A stretch of 33,101 nt of DNA from Verrucomicrobiales bacterium (lineage in GTDB: Bacteria > Verrucomicrobiota > Verrucomicrobiia > Verrucomicrobiales > DEV007). A model generated the notes under the pieces. That model saw only the letters and a list, made by a program, of their open reading frames with translations. It had not been told where the DNA came from and ran no database searches. This document shows positions 23,823 through 33,101 of this stretch, piece by piece. Location: contig JANQMB010000212.1 in the NCBI GenBank assembly GCA_028280355.1, positions 1-33,101 on the forward strand, read 5' to 3'. The translations under genes were made by a program, and so were the position numbers. How positions within the stretch are numbered: position 1 is the stretch's first letter; the number at the start of each line of letters is the position of its first letter.

Positions 23823-23840
23823 GCATGCGATATCGCATGC
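23823..23840. repeat. perfect 18-base palindrome
   Basis: GCATGCGAT is followed directly by its reverse complement ATCGCATGC. It sits 23 bases after the end of the response-regulator gene, between two convergent genes. With no loop and no T-run it is more likely a protein-binding or cruciform site than a terminator. Confidence 0.5.
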
Positions 23841-23862
23841 CTGCCCTGCCCCATACCCAAGT

Positions 23863-24462
23863 TCAGTGGCAATCGACGCATCGGTCGATGCAGTGGATCA
23901 GGTTTTTTGGGCTCACTGTTTTGGCGAGGTAGAGAAGCCCCTCCTTCGCCAAACCCTTCCGGCCCAGATCCGACAGCAATCCGGTCAACATGATGACCGG
24001 CAGGTCGGACCAGCGGTCGCTGTGCCGGATCGCGATCGCGAGTTCGGGCCCCGGCGTCACCGGCATGACCACGTCGAGAATCGCCACATCGGGGCGGAAC
24101 GACTCGAGGGCCTGCATCGTCAGGTCCGGGTCCGCCACCGGCATCAGATCGTGGCGGCCGGTGCGCTCGAAATAGGTCTTCATCATCTCACGATATCCCC
24201 TCTCATCGTCGACAAGTAGGATCTTTATCTTCCGGTGCAGCGGGCCGCCATCCGCGCGGGCAGGCCTCATTTGCGATGCCTTCAAACTCGCCAATAGAAC
24301 CTCTGGATCGAGACCTCTGTCGTACGCCTCGCGGATCGCCGATATCGTATCCTCTTCATCGATCCCCCCACCGGCCGACTCGTCACTGTCCGTGGTTTCC
24401 CGAACAATGAATTCCAACCAACCGGGATCGTCGGCCTTTGGGTATGCCCTTTTCGTAGCCAT
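23863..24462 (-). CDS. response regulator, REC domain only, with N-terminal extension
   Basis: The 199-residue protein has an N-terminal extension of about 77 residues (acidic, with a short helix A-I-R-E-A-Y-D-R-G) followed by a receiver domain (78-199). Key residues are present: Asp85-Asp86 (metal), Asp130 in I-L-D-V-V-M-P (phosphoacceptor), Thr160 and Lys181. There is no DNA-binding output domain, so it probably signals by protein contacts, like CheY or Spo0F-type proteins, perhaps through the extension. No histidine kinase is nearby. A perfect TATAAT (minus strand) lies 38 bases upstream of the start, with a 15-base palindrome between it and the ATG. Confidence 0.85.
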   Translation of the reverse strand: MATKRAYPKADDPGWLEFIVRETTDSDESAGGGIDEEDTISAIREAYDRGLDPEVLLASLKASQMRPARADGGPLHRKIKILLVDDERGYREMMKTYFERTGRHDLMPVADPDLTMQALESFRPDVAILDVVMPVTPGPELAIAIRHSDRWSDLPVIMLTGLLSDLGRKGLAKEGLLYLAKTVSPKNLIHCIDRCVDCH

Positions 24463-24480
24463 GCCTTGGGTTGAGCTGTT

Positions 24481-24505
24481 TCGAGATCATCTCGAGTTCA
24501 TTATA
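24481..24505 (-). promoter_or_regulatory. -10 box and adjacent palindromic operator of the response-regulator gene
   Basis: On the minus strand a perfect TATAAT (24505-24500) precedes the gene at 24462. Just downstream lies TCGAGAT-C-ATCTCGA (24481-24495), a perfect palindrome with seven-base arms overlapping the expected start of transcription, a position suited to a repressor. The -35 is poor. The rest of the gap to 24762 is AT-rich (TATATATAAT at 24573-24582 on the plus strand) and no gene is visible there. Confidence 0.5.
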
Positions 24506-24762
24506 CCTCCATTGAATCCATTCTCGGTATTGCGAAGAATTGGAACTTTGTCAGGGAGGAGCAACCCCACTGTATATATAATGCCGTTAACAATAATTAT
24601 CATAATGTATTTGTTGTTAGGCTATTAGACATTTGTCGTCTGCGTCTTTCGCCCACTTTGGACTACGATGGGTCGCGGGCATGATTCTAACATTAATCAA
24701 ACACATCTTGTGTGGGTATCGACCTCCTGGGGGATCGTAGTTCGGTCCGGGGAATTGGGAGG

Positions 24763-25386
24763 ATGAGGTTTACACAATTGTCGGTGATCGAGATGATCGG
24801 GACGCTAATTTTTGCTCCTTGTATCTTGACGTTTATCCTCAACTCGGATGCTGTCCCCGACGCGCCTGTGGAGTTTGCCGCTATCGCCAAGCTCGATCGG
24901 TCGGCTTGGTGGACGGTCTCTAGCTGGAGGTGGGGCGTCGAGGTGACGGATGAGGGGCTTCGGTTGGTAGACGGGGGTCTGGAGCTTGACCAGATCGATG
25001 ACGGGCCGGCATCGGAGGATCCGCCGGTCTGCTTCCGCGCAAGTCTATATGACGACCCGTGCCCCCCGACATCGTGGATGGGTGGTTCCGGTCTACTCGG
25101 GGGCGACTATCGCCCCCGGGGCGTGTCCTTTGGGGGGGAGGGGGCGCCCACAGGCGGTTGGGGGAGGGCGACGAAATCCTATGGCGATGCGGCGGGCTGC
25201 TTCGAGCATACGTATGTTTTGAGGAAGGTTCCGGAGCGGTCGATATGGGAGTTCCCAGCCGTAGATCCCCCCCTCTCGCCACCGGCGGGAGATCAGCTCA
25301 GCCTGCCGGGTGAAGGGTGGGCCATGCGCCAACGCGTGGATGGGGAGGCGGGTCAGGTGCTCGTTGCCCGGGGGCGTGTGCTGTAG
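24763..25386 (+). CDS. hypothetical protein with N-terminal membrane or signal segment
   Basis: The 207-residue frame starts at an ATG right after GGGAGG (24757-24762). A hydrophobic segment (I-G-T-L-I-F-A-P-C-I-L-T-F-I-L) at about 12-26 is a signal or anchor. The rest is rich in Gly, Pro, Trp and Asp with several Cys and no recognised motif. Composition is unlike the neighbouring genes. It could be a secreted orphan or a spurious frame in GC-rich DNA. The gap after it, 25387-25577, holds nothing I recognise. Confidence 0.4.
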   Translation: MRFTQLSVIEMIGTLIFAPCILTFILNSDAVPDAPVEFAAIAKLDRSAWWTVSSWRWGVEVTDEGLRLVDGGLELDQIDDGPASEDPPVCFRASLYDDPCPPTSWMGGSGLLGGDYRPRGVSFGGEGAPTGGWGRATKSYGDAAGCFEHTYVLRKVPERSIWEFPAVDPPLSPPAGDQLSLPGEGWAMRQRVDGEAGQVLVARGRVL

Positions 25387-25577
25387 AATGGGGTGCGGCG
25401 GATCGGGGGGGCGGGTGTTTTCCCGGTGTTTGGATCGCCAGGAGGGTTTCAGACCTTTCCGTTCGGAAGGGGGCGAGATCTGTGTTGGGGGAACTTCCCC
25501 GTCGTCATGACGGAACGTATGACGCGGTGTCCCGGGTGGGGGATACCCTGGGTCTCGGGTTGGGATAGGGGGGCGTT

Positions 25578-26444
25578 CTACCGGGCGCCGACGGTCCGGA
25601 GCTGGTAGACGGGGGCACCCTGCTCTTCGCTGAGCGCCCGCATCGCCTCGTTGATCGCGGCGAAGTTTTCCGGGGCGCTGACGAAGGGGCCGGCGCCGGC
25701 GCCGCCGGTGGTGTGGGTCTCGATCAGGACGGGTTCTCCGCCCAGCCACAGGAACGCCGGGTTGCCGCTGTCACCCGCGACGAGCGCCTCGTAGAACCCC
25801 TCGCCGATGCCGTCCGCCCTGGTGAAAGCGATGCTCCTCCCGGCGAGCGAGTGCACCTGGTGCACGTGCACCTTGCGCTGCTTGTCGGTGATCAGGACAT
25901 AGGCTCCGGGCAGGCTCTCGGCATAGGTGTCCGACGGCGGCAACACCCGGTAGCTGGTCACCCCCCGCGGGACATCCTCGTGCAGCAGGACGACGGCCAG
26001 GTCGGTGGCGGCGATCTCGGCCGTACCGACGATGGCGCGGGGCACCTCGTCGCCCCTGCGGTCGTGGAAGACGACCATGCTGCCCGCCCGCCGCTGGTAA
26101 TGTTTCGCCACCAGCGCGTGCCGGGGCGAGATCAGGGTCAGCGTCCTCGGGTTGTCCCAGGCCACGCCGGTGAAGTCGATCCGCTTGGTCCAGAACCGGC
26201 TCCAGGCGACGTCGGGGGAGTCGGCCGAGACGTAGGCGTCGAACACCCAGTTTTTCTTCTGCTCTACCGGGATCAGCGCGCGGGTGCTGGCGTTGACCCG
26301 GTCGGCCAGCGGCGCCCCGGGGTCGACCGCCGCGGCACCGGGTCGCCCCCCCGGGTCACCGCCGTCGAGACAACTGGTGAGGGAGAGCGAAAGGGCGGCG
26401 GCGAACGCCATCGGGGCGGCGGCTGGTAGGGTGGGGGCGGGCAT
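25578..26444 (-). CDS. chymotrypsin-fold serine protease-like lipoprotein
   Basis: The 288-residue protein has a signal peptide ending in lipobox L-T-S-C (Cys25). A double-barrel protease fold follows, with a visible catalytic triad: His115 in L-V-A-K-H-Y after L-I-S-P-R-H-A, Asp148 in A-T-D-L-A-V-V-L-L, and Ser226 in V-A-G-D-S-G-N-P. The motif order and spacing fit trypsin-like enzymes, although the protein is compact and lacks a PDZ domain. It is probably anchored in the periplasm or outer membrane. It is divergent from the sulfatase, with 47 bases between the starts, so they may share a regulatory region. Confidence 0.8.
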   Translation of the reverse strand: MPAPTLPAAAPMAFAAALSLSLTSCLDGGDPGGRPGAAAVDPGAPLADRVNASTRALIPVEQKKNWVFDAYVSADSPDVAWSRFWTKRIDFTGVAWDNPRTLTLISPRHALVAKHYQRRAGSMVVFHDRRGDEVPRAIVGTAEIAATDLAVVLLHEDVPRGVTSYRVLPPSDTYAESLPGAYVLITDKQRKVHVHQVHSLAGRSIAFTRADGIGEGFYEALVAGDSGNPAFLWLGGEPVLIETHTTGGAGAGPFVSAPENFAAINEAMRALSEEQGAPVYQLRTVGAR

Positions 26445-26491
26445 CGCATTTCATGCTAGGATCCCGTCTGTCGGTAGGCAAGACTTGGGGG

Positions 26492-27910
<1,419 letters not shown>

Positions 27911-27929
27911 ATGCGGCCCGGTTGGGCGG

Positions 27930-28004
27930 TGGTGCGCGGGGACGGGATCGAACCGCCGACCGACTGGGTGTAAACCAGTTGCTCTACCGCTGAGCTACCC
28001 GCGC
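27930..28004 (-). tRNA. tRNA-Val(UAC), with encoded CCA
   Basis: On the minus strand the acceptor stem GCGCGGG starts at 28004 and pairs with CCCGCGC; A is the discriminator and CCA is encoded (27932-27930). The anticodon loop UUUACAC has UAC at 27972-27970. D and T loops are standard (GGTTCGATCC). Confidence 0.95.
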
Positions 28005-28280
28005 AATTATTGCTAAGATGCGTCACTAGGGCCGTTTTTCAAACGCAGGACATAGCCAAGCCGAGACGATACTCATCTGCGGGAGGGAGATCCGTACTGC
28101 GGAAAGCCGAGCAGCGTATCTCGACACTGGTACCAGCGCGGTGTTCCCCCATGAGCGTGCCCTCCCCCGGGCTCCCAGGACCGCCTCGTCCGGCCCGCCC
28201 GCGCAGGCTGGTGGTTGTCGCCCGAGCCGGGCCTATCGCTTTTTTGAGCACATTTGCTGCGTTCTGGCGTAATAGTGCTG

Positions 28281-29669
28281 ATGGAAACTCTCTCTCGCCG
28301 CCATTTCCTTTCGACAACAGCGTCTGTGACGGCCGGGTTTCTGGGGCTCCGCAGCCACGTTCCCGCCCAAGCGGCCGATCCTGAACCGTCGCTGGGCTAC
28401 GGCCCACTCCTCCCGGATCCGGATGGAATCTTCGACCTCCCCAAGGGGTTCTCTTACTCGATCATCTCCAAAACCGGGGACGAGATGGTCGATGGTCTGC
28501 TGCGCCCCGGCGGGCCCGACGGGATGGGGGCGTTCCCCGGCGAGGACGGGCGTGTCGTCGTCATCTGCAACCACGAACTCAGCTATTCGCAGAAAGACCT
28601 GGGTGCTTTTGGCAGAGGGAACGAGCGTTTCGGGCTGATCGATCCGCGGCGCCATTACGGCAAAGTGCGTGAAGATCTGCCGTGTCTCGGCGGGACGACA
28701 ACGATGGTCTACGATCCCGAGACCAAGACACTGGTCCGGCAGTTTCTCAGCCTCAGCGGTACGGAGCGGAACTGTGCCGGAGGACAGACCCCCTGGAACT
28801 CGTGGATCTCTGCGGAGGAGCCCTCCGTCCTGACGAAGCCTTCGCAGATGCTCCACCACGGGTACGCGTTTGATGTCGCTGCGTCGGAGGAGCCGGGGCT
28901 CGCCGAGCCGGTCCCCCTCAAGGACATGGGGCGATTTCGCGGCGAGGCGGTCGCAATCGATCGGGCCGACGGCTCGGTCTACCAGTCGGAGGATCGCGGC
29001 GATGGGCTCCTCTATCGTTTCCTTCCCGACGATGCGGGGAAACTGTCGGCCGGGGGCAAGCTGATGGCGCTTGCGATCAAAGGGCGCCCCAAGGCCAGCG
29101 TACGGAACTGGGACAAGGTGGAGATCGAGGTCGGGAAGCCGATCGAGATCGAGTGGATAGAAATCGACGACATCGAGTCAAAAGACGACCGCATGCGGCA
29201 CCGGGGGCACGGGGCTGGCGCAGCCTTGTTCGCGCGGGCGGAGGGCATGTGGGCCGGGGACGACGGCATCTACATCGCCTGCACAAACGGTGGCGCAAAG
29301 AAGCTCGGCCAGATCTTCCGCCTCCGCCCCGCCGATGGGACCCTCGAACTCTTCGTCGAGGCGACCGAGCCATCGGTGCTCGAGATGTGCGACAACCTCA
29401 CGGTCTCGCCGTGGGGCGACCTGGTGGTCTGTGAGGATGGCGGGGGGGAGCAGTTCCTGCGTGGTGTCACCCCCGATGGGCAAATCTACACGCTCGGTCG
29501 AAACGCCAAGAACAACAGCGAACTGTGTGGGGCCGTCTTCGCACCCAACCACCCGACCTTGTTTGTCAACATCCAGTGGAATCCGGGAATCACACTGGCC
29601 ATCACCGGACCTTGGAAACCGGCCAAAGGGCTGGGTGACCGCGCTGGAGCCACCGGTGCTGCGTCATAG
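28281..29669 (+). CDS. PhoX/DUF839 family protein, Tat-exported
   Basis: The 462-residue protein begins with a twin-arginine signal (S-R-R-H-F-L at residues 5-10 and a hydrophobic stretch to about 30). The mature part is a PhoX-like beta-propeller: L-P-K-G-F-S-Y-S-I-I-S, then N-H-E-L, G-G-T-T-T-M-V, F-R-G-E-A-V-A-I-D, S-E-D-R-G-D-G-L-L-Y-R-F and C-E-D-G-G-G-E-Q-F at blade positions where PhoX binds its calcium/iron cofactor. Known PhoX enzymes are Tat-exported alkaline phosphatases; many DUF839 proteins have no tested activity. The start at 28281 is preceded by a 276-base gap from tRNA-Val in which I see no gene. Confidence 0.88.
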   Translation: METLSRRHFLSTTASVTAGFLGLRSHVPAQAADPEPSLGYGPLLPDPDGIFDLPKGFSYSIISKTGDEMVDGLLRPGGPDGMGAFPGEDGRVVVICNHELSYSQKDLGAFGRGNERFGLIDPRRHYGKVREDLPCLGGTTTMVYDPETKTLVRQFLSLSGTERNCAGGQTPWNSWISAEEPSVLTKPSQMLHHGYAFDVAASEEPGLAEPVPLKDMGRFRGEAVAIDRADGSVYQSEDRGDGLLYRFLPDDAGKLSAGGKLMALAIKGRPKASVRNWDKVEIEVGKPIEIEWIEIDDIESKDDRMRHRGHGAGAALFARAEGMWAGDDGIYIACTNGGAKKLGQIFRLRPADGTLELFVEATEPSVLEMCDNLTVSPWGDLVVCEDGGGEQFLRGVTPDGQIYTLGRNAKNNSELCGAVFAPNHPTLFVNIQWNPGITLAITGPWKPAKGLGDRAGATGAAS

Positions 29670-30007
29670 CGGCGTGGCCGCCGTCTACGGTTCCCCGGCG
29701 GCCGCGCCGGCGCCGGTCGATACACACCCGCGCCCTGGGGATCGGTATCGTCGGATGCCTTTGACCGCTAAGCCTCATTTTGTGTTGAAGGGAGAACGAC
29801 CCACCCGACTGGTCGAGAGAGACCTGTGAACCAGGTCGCCGGCGCCCGGTTCGTCGCTCAGGTCACCGCCTTGCGGCCACCTGGTGGCCGCCCTGCTTTG
29901 GGTGGGGATTCGCCCCTCCTCAGGGGCGCGTTGGGGCGCCCTTGTCCGCCCGGGGGGCGGCGCCCTAAACCGAGCGTTAGCCCTTGGCTATCAAGGCACC
30001 GTTGGAC
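29670..30007. other. GC-rich gap with dense secondary structure
   Basis: The 338 bases between the PhoX-like gene and the CRP-like site have no plausible ORF and no atpI. Between 29840 and 29975 several short GC inverted repeats (GGTGGCC/GGCCACC type and GGGGCG/CGCCCC type) could serve as a terminator for the PhoX-like gene, without a T-run. Confidence 0.35.
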
Positions 30008-30027
30008 TTTGTGAAAAATTTCACAAA
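30008..30027. promoter_or_regulatory. consensus CRP/FNR-type operator upstream of the atp operon
   Basis: A perfect palindrome with nine-base arms around AA contains TGTGA-N6-TCACA (30010-30025), the E. coli CRP consensus half-sites at correct spacing. Its centre is about 50 bases upstream of the start of transcription predicted from the promoter at 30034-30061. Confidence 0.6.
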
Positions 30028-30033
30028 TTGCCT

Positions 30034-30061
30034 TTGAAAATCAAATGATCGGTGATTTAAT
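30034..30061 (+). promoter_or_regulatory. probable promoter of the atp operon
   Basis: TTGAAA at 30034-30039 and TTTAAT at 30056-30061 are separated by 16 bases, just after the CRP-like site. The leader to atpB (30182) would be about 114 bases. Confidence 0.6.
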
Positions 30062-30181
30062 GGCAGCGCTTCCGAGGCGCGGAGGCGTGTTTTCAGGCGA
30101 TTTCTGGCGAATTTGGGGTCTCCCCACCTGAGCTTCGGACACCGCTGACTCCGCGGCCTCGGGGGGACGACTTCACGACGC

Positions 30182-31087
30182 ATGCAACCTGCCGCGCTAG
30201 ACGCCATGACCGCCAACGGGTTCGGCCCGATGAACGTGCTCGGGGCGGTGTCGATCACGGCCGAACCGTTCCTCCCCTTCGTCCAGTGGCTGACCAACTC
30301 GGTCCTGGTCGCCGGTATCGTCGTCCTGCTGATGGTTTGGGCGACGCGCAAGGCCACCCGCAAGATTTCGCCGGTGCCCGTCGGCTTCCAAAACTTCTTC
30401 GAACTGGTCATCGAGTTCCTCTACGGCCAGGTCGAGGGCATCGTCGGCAAGAAGGTCGCCCCGCGCGCCTTCCCGCTGCTCGCCACGATCTTCCTCTTCG
30501 TCGTCATCTCCAACTGGTTCGGCCTGATGCCCGGCGTCGGCACCATCGGGTTCGGCCAGCTCAGCGGCCCGCTGACGCTCGACACCGCACCCGACGAACA
30601 CGGGCACGCCCCACATTTCGTGCCGCTGCTGCGCCCCGCCACCGCCGACCTCAACATGACCATCGGCATCGCGGCGATCTTCATGCTCACCTGGGCATGG
30701 CTGACCTACCGCGAGATCGGGGTGATCGGCTTCATCAAGCACACCTTCGCCCCGAAGGGCGGCGTGAGGGGCTTCGTCGGGTCGATCCTGGTGCCGATCT
30801 TCCTGTTCGTCGGCGTCATCGAGCTGATCTCCATCGCCTTCCGCCCGGTCTCACTCTCGCTGCGACTGTTCGGCAACGTCTTCGCCGGCGAGACCCTGCT
30901 GCACGCCATGGGGGGGATCCTCGACGGGCTGCACCCGGTGATTTCGTTCCTCGGCAGCATCCTCCTGCCGCTGCCCTTCTTCTTCCTGGAGATCCTGGTC
31001 GGGGTGCTGCAGGCGACCGTGTTCGCCCTGCTCTGCGCCGTCTACATCCAGATCTCCACCACCCACGACGAGGAGCACGACCACTAG
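30182..31087 (+). CDS. atpB: F-type ATP synthase subunit a
   Basis: The 301-residue integral membrane protein forms the proton half-channels. Hydrophobic helices include [30 protein letters not shown] and the conserved fourth helix [14 protein letters not shown] with the essential Arg228. A long polar loop (about 120-145, with H-G-H-A-P-H) separates helices, and the C-terminus is D/E/H-rich. It is the first gene of the atp operon here; atpI is not present upstream. The ATG at 30182 lacks a Shine-Dalgarno sequence. Confidence 0.96.
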   Translation: MQPAALDAMTANGFGPMNVLGAVSITAEPFLPFVQWLTNSVLVAGIVVLLMVWATRKATRKISPVPVGFQNFFELVIEFLYGQVEGIVGKKVAPRAFPLLATIFLFVVISNWFGLMPGVGTIGFGQLSGPLTLDTAPDEHGHAPHFVPLLRPATADLNMTIGIAAIFMLTWAWLTYREIGVIGFIKHTFAPKGGVRGFVGSILVPIFLFVGVIELISIAFRPVSLSLRLFGNVFAGETLLHAMGGILDGLHPVISFLGSILLPLPFFFLEILVGVLQATVFALLCAVYIQISTTHDEEHDH

Positions 31088-31182
31088 GCTCCACACCAAC
31101 CCTTTGCCCGTCGGGACCATGCGCAAGGCGTGGGCGGCGGGCGAAAAGAAAACAGAAAAGACAACCCAACCAGATCGGAACA

Positions 31183-31428
31183 ATGGACATCTTCATGACT
31201 CTCATGACCCTCCTCGCCACGCAGAGCGGCAACTTCGCCCTCGGCATGGCGGGCATGGGTGCGGGCATCGGCATCGGCTTGACCGGTTTCGCCGCCGCGC
31301 AGGCCGTTGGCCGCAACCCCGGCGCGTTCGGTAACATCCTTACCATCGCCATCATCGGCATGGCGCTCGCCGAGGCGGTCGCCATCTACGGCCTCCTGGC
31401 CGCGATGGGGATCTTCGGCGGCACCTAG
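31183..31428 (+). CDS. atpE: F-type ATP synthase subunit c
   Basis: The 81-residue protein is a two-helix hairpin with a glycine-repeat first helix ([12 protein letters not shown]), the loop G-R-N-P (43-46), and the ion-binding Glu64 in A-L-A-E-A-V-A-I-Y. The residue after Glu is Ala, not Ser or Thr, and the Na+-type Gln in helix 1 is missing, so the ring most likely translocates protons. It follows atpB after 95 bases. Confidence 0.96.
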   Translation: MDIFMTLMTLLATQSGNFALGMAGMGAGIGIGLTGFAAAQAVGRNPGAFGNILTIAIIGMALAEAVAIYGLLAAMGIFGGT

Positions 31429-31521
31429 GCTCCTCGAGGCGGGTGCCGGGGGCGACCCCTCCGGCAGCCGCCAGCCCCCACGAAAAACCGATCTAGTTAG
31501 AGAAACTTCCCCGACGACTTC

Positions 31522-32070
31522 ATGACCGCGTTTCCCTTTCTCATCTTGGCCAAGGCGAGCGAGCCCGCGGGCGGGGGCATCGCCGAGAGCCTCGGCCTCC
31601 ACTGGGCCAAGTTCCTCGCCCAGGTCCTCCTCTTCCTCATCGTCTACCTGATCCTCAAAAAGTTCGCCTTCGGGCCGATCATGGCGATCCTCGAGGATCG
31701 CAAGAACCGCATCGCCGAGGGCGAGGAGAACTTGAAGAAGATCGCGGCCGACATGGAGGCCGCCGAGGCCAAGCAGGCGGAGATCGTCGGCGAGGCGAAC
31801 ACCAGGGCCGACAAGATGATCGCCGAGGCGCGCGAGAGCGCCGAGGCGCTGGCCGAGAAGAAGCGGGCCGAGGCCACCAACGAGGCCGCCGGGATCGTCG
31901 CCAAGGCGCGCGAGGCTGGCGAGCTGGAGAAGAACCAGATGCTCTCTGAGCTGAAGCGCGACTTCGGCCGCCTGGTGGTCGACACCACCTCCAAGGTCAC
32001 CGGCAAGGTGCTGACCGGCGAGGACCAGGATAAGATCAACCAGGAGACCGCCGCCCAACTCTCTCTCTAA
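31522..32070 (+). CDS. atpF: F-type ATP synthase subunit b
   Basis: The 182-residue protein has a membrane segment ([15 protein letters not shown], about 31-45) followed by K-K-F-A-F-G-P-I and a long Ala/Glu/Lys-rich coiled coil forming the peripheral stalk. The first 25 residues include a Gly-rich periplasmic segment. One b-type gene only, so a homodimeric stalk is expected. Confidence 0.94.
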   Translation: MTAFPFLILAKASEPAGGGIAESLGLHWAKFLAQVLLFLIVYLILKKFAFGPIMAILEDRKNRIAEGEENLKKIAADMEAAEAKQAEIVGEANTRADKMIAEARESAEALAEKKRAEATNEAAGIVAKAREAGELEKNQMLSELKRDFGRLVVDTTSKVTGKVLTGEDQDKINQETAAQLSL

Positions 32071-32106
32071 TCCCGAACTTCGATCTCCGAACCCCGAGCC
32101 CCGACG

Positions 32107-32499
32107 ATGAAGGTCTCCAAAGACGCCGCCCGCGCCGCCCGCCAGCTGCTCCGCCTCAGCTACGAGGGCGGCAAGCTGCAGCGCGAGCGCGTCAAGGACA
32201 TCGTCAGACGGGTCGGCGAGGGCAAGCCGCGCGGCTACCTGGCCATCCTCCAGGAGTACGGCCGCCTGCTGCGCCTCGAGGCCGGCAAGCGCCAGGCCGT
32301 GATCGAGAGCGCCGTCGAGCTGGGCGCCCAGGTCGGCAACGAGCTGCTCGACGACCTGCGCTCGAAATACGGCGACGACCTCTCCGCCGAGTTCAAGGTC
32401 GAGCCCGCGCTGCTCGGCGGCATGCGCGTCAAGGTCGGCAGCGACGTCTGGGACGGCAGCGTCCGCGCGCGCCTGACCGCCCTCAAGGACAAGTTCTAG
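32107..32499 (+). CDS. atpH: F-type ATP synthase subunit delta, short form
   Basis: The 130-residue protein is shorter than the usual 175-185. The C-terminal signature is intact ([19 protein letters not shown]), as is the preceding [10 protein letters not shown] region. The N-terminal helical bundle that binds the alpha subunit crown appears truncated to three or so helices. Position between atpF and atpA confirms identity. Such short forms may be normal in this phylum. Start at the ATG at 32107; no upstream in-frame start could restore a full N-terminus because the stop of atpF lies 36 bases before. Confidence 0.9.
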   Translation: MKVSKDAARAARQLLRLSYEGGKLQRERVKDIVRRVGEGKPRGYLAILQEYGRLLRLEAGKRQAVIESAVELGAQVGNELLDDLRSKYGDDLSAEFKVEPALLGGMRVKVGSDVWDGSVRARLTALKDKF

Positions 32500-32544
32500 C
32501 AGGACACCAATTTCCAATTTCAACTTTCCAATCCCAACCACGCC

Positions 32545-33101
<557 letters not shown>

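Noticed and set aside
28005-28280. Coding potential on the minus strand upstream of the PhoX-like gene (28039-28407)
   Set aside because: Arg/Gly/Pro-rich translation without a motif, overlapping the PhoX-like start; judged noise.
29670-30181. Hidden atpI or small gene ahead of atpB
   Set aside because: No frame encodes hydrophobic helices; the sequence is GC hairpins followed by an AT-rich regulatory region.

Overview
The window is GC-rich chromosomal DNA with little intergenic space and few Shine-Dalgarno sequences. The gene content points to the phylum Verrucomicrobiota: many small secreted proteins, an SHD1-like domain protein, a DUF1080 (3-keto-glycoside hydrolase type) protein, an arylsulfatase, a PhoX/DUF839 protein, a TorF-type outer-membrane protein and several small proteins that I associate with that group. 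This is an inference from content. There is no rRNA or phylogenetic marker set here that I could align.

Layout. 1-6340: two secreted or small proteins on the minus strand, a processive family 2 glycosyltransferase, an L,D-transpeptidase, ribosomal protein S20 (rpsT), an NTF2-like secreted protein, a small zinc-ribbon protein and a TorF-type porin with a strong terminator. 6483-9326: the replication-restart helicase priA, then a small exported HMA (heavy-metal-associated) domain protein. Its first metal-binding cysteine codon is replaced by an in-frame TGA, followed by a SECIS-like hairpin, so it is a candidate selenoprotein. 9424-12295: an inverted repeat, two glycine-zipper lipoproteins and a lower-GC cassette of three overlapping genes (TIGR04255-like plus two uncharacterised proteins), bracketed by two nearly identical terminators. 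12358-18646: ppdK with a histone-like basic N-terminal tail, rnr (RNase R) and a type IV pilin-like pseudopilin. 18676-21513: tRNA-Gly(CCC), a DUF1080 protein, small secreted proteins and a decayed sialate-esterase-like pseudogene. 21550-25577: an accessory stretch with a GIY-YIG-like protein, an XRE regulator, a REC-domain response regulator, orphan ORFs and several palindromes. 25578-29669: a chymotrypsin-like lipoprotein divergent from a sulfatase, tRNA-Val(UAC) and a Tat-exported PhoX-like protein. 30008-33101: a consensus CRP/FNR-type palindrome and promoter, then the F-type ATP synthase operon atpB-atpE-atpF-atpH-atpA, with atpA cut by the window edge.

The strongest discovery candidates are the UxxC HMA protein (8901-9236) and the three-gene cassette (10443-12295). 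Secondary items are the CRP-like site ahead of the ATP synthase operon, the basic tail on PPDK and the short AtpH. All functional calls come from reading motifs by eye; no database search was run.
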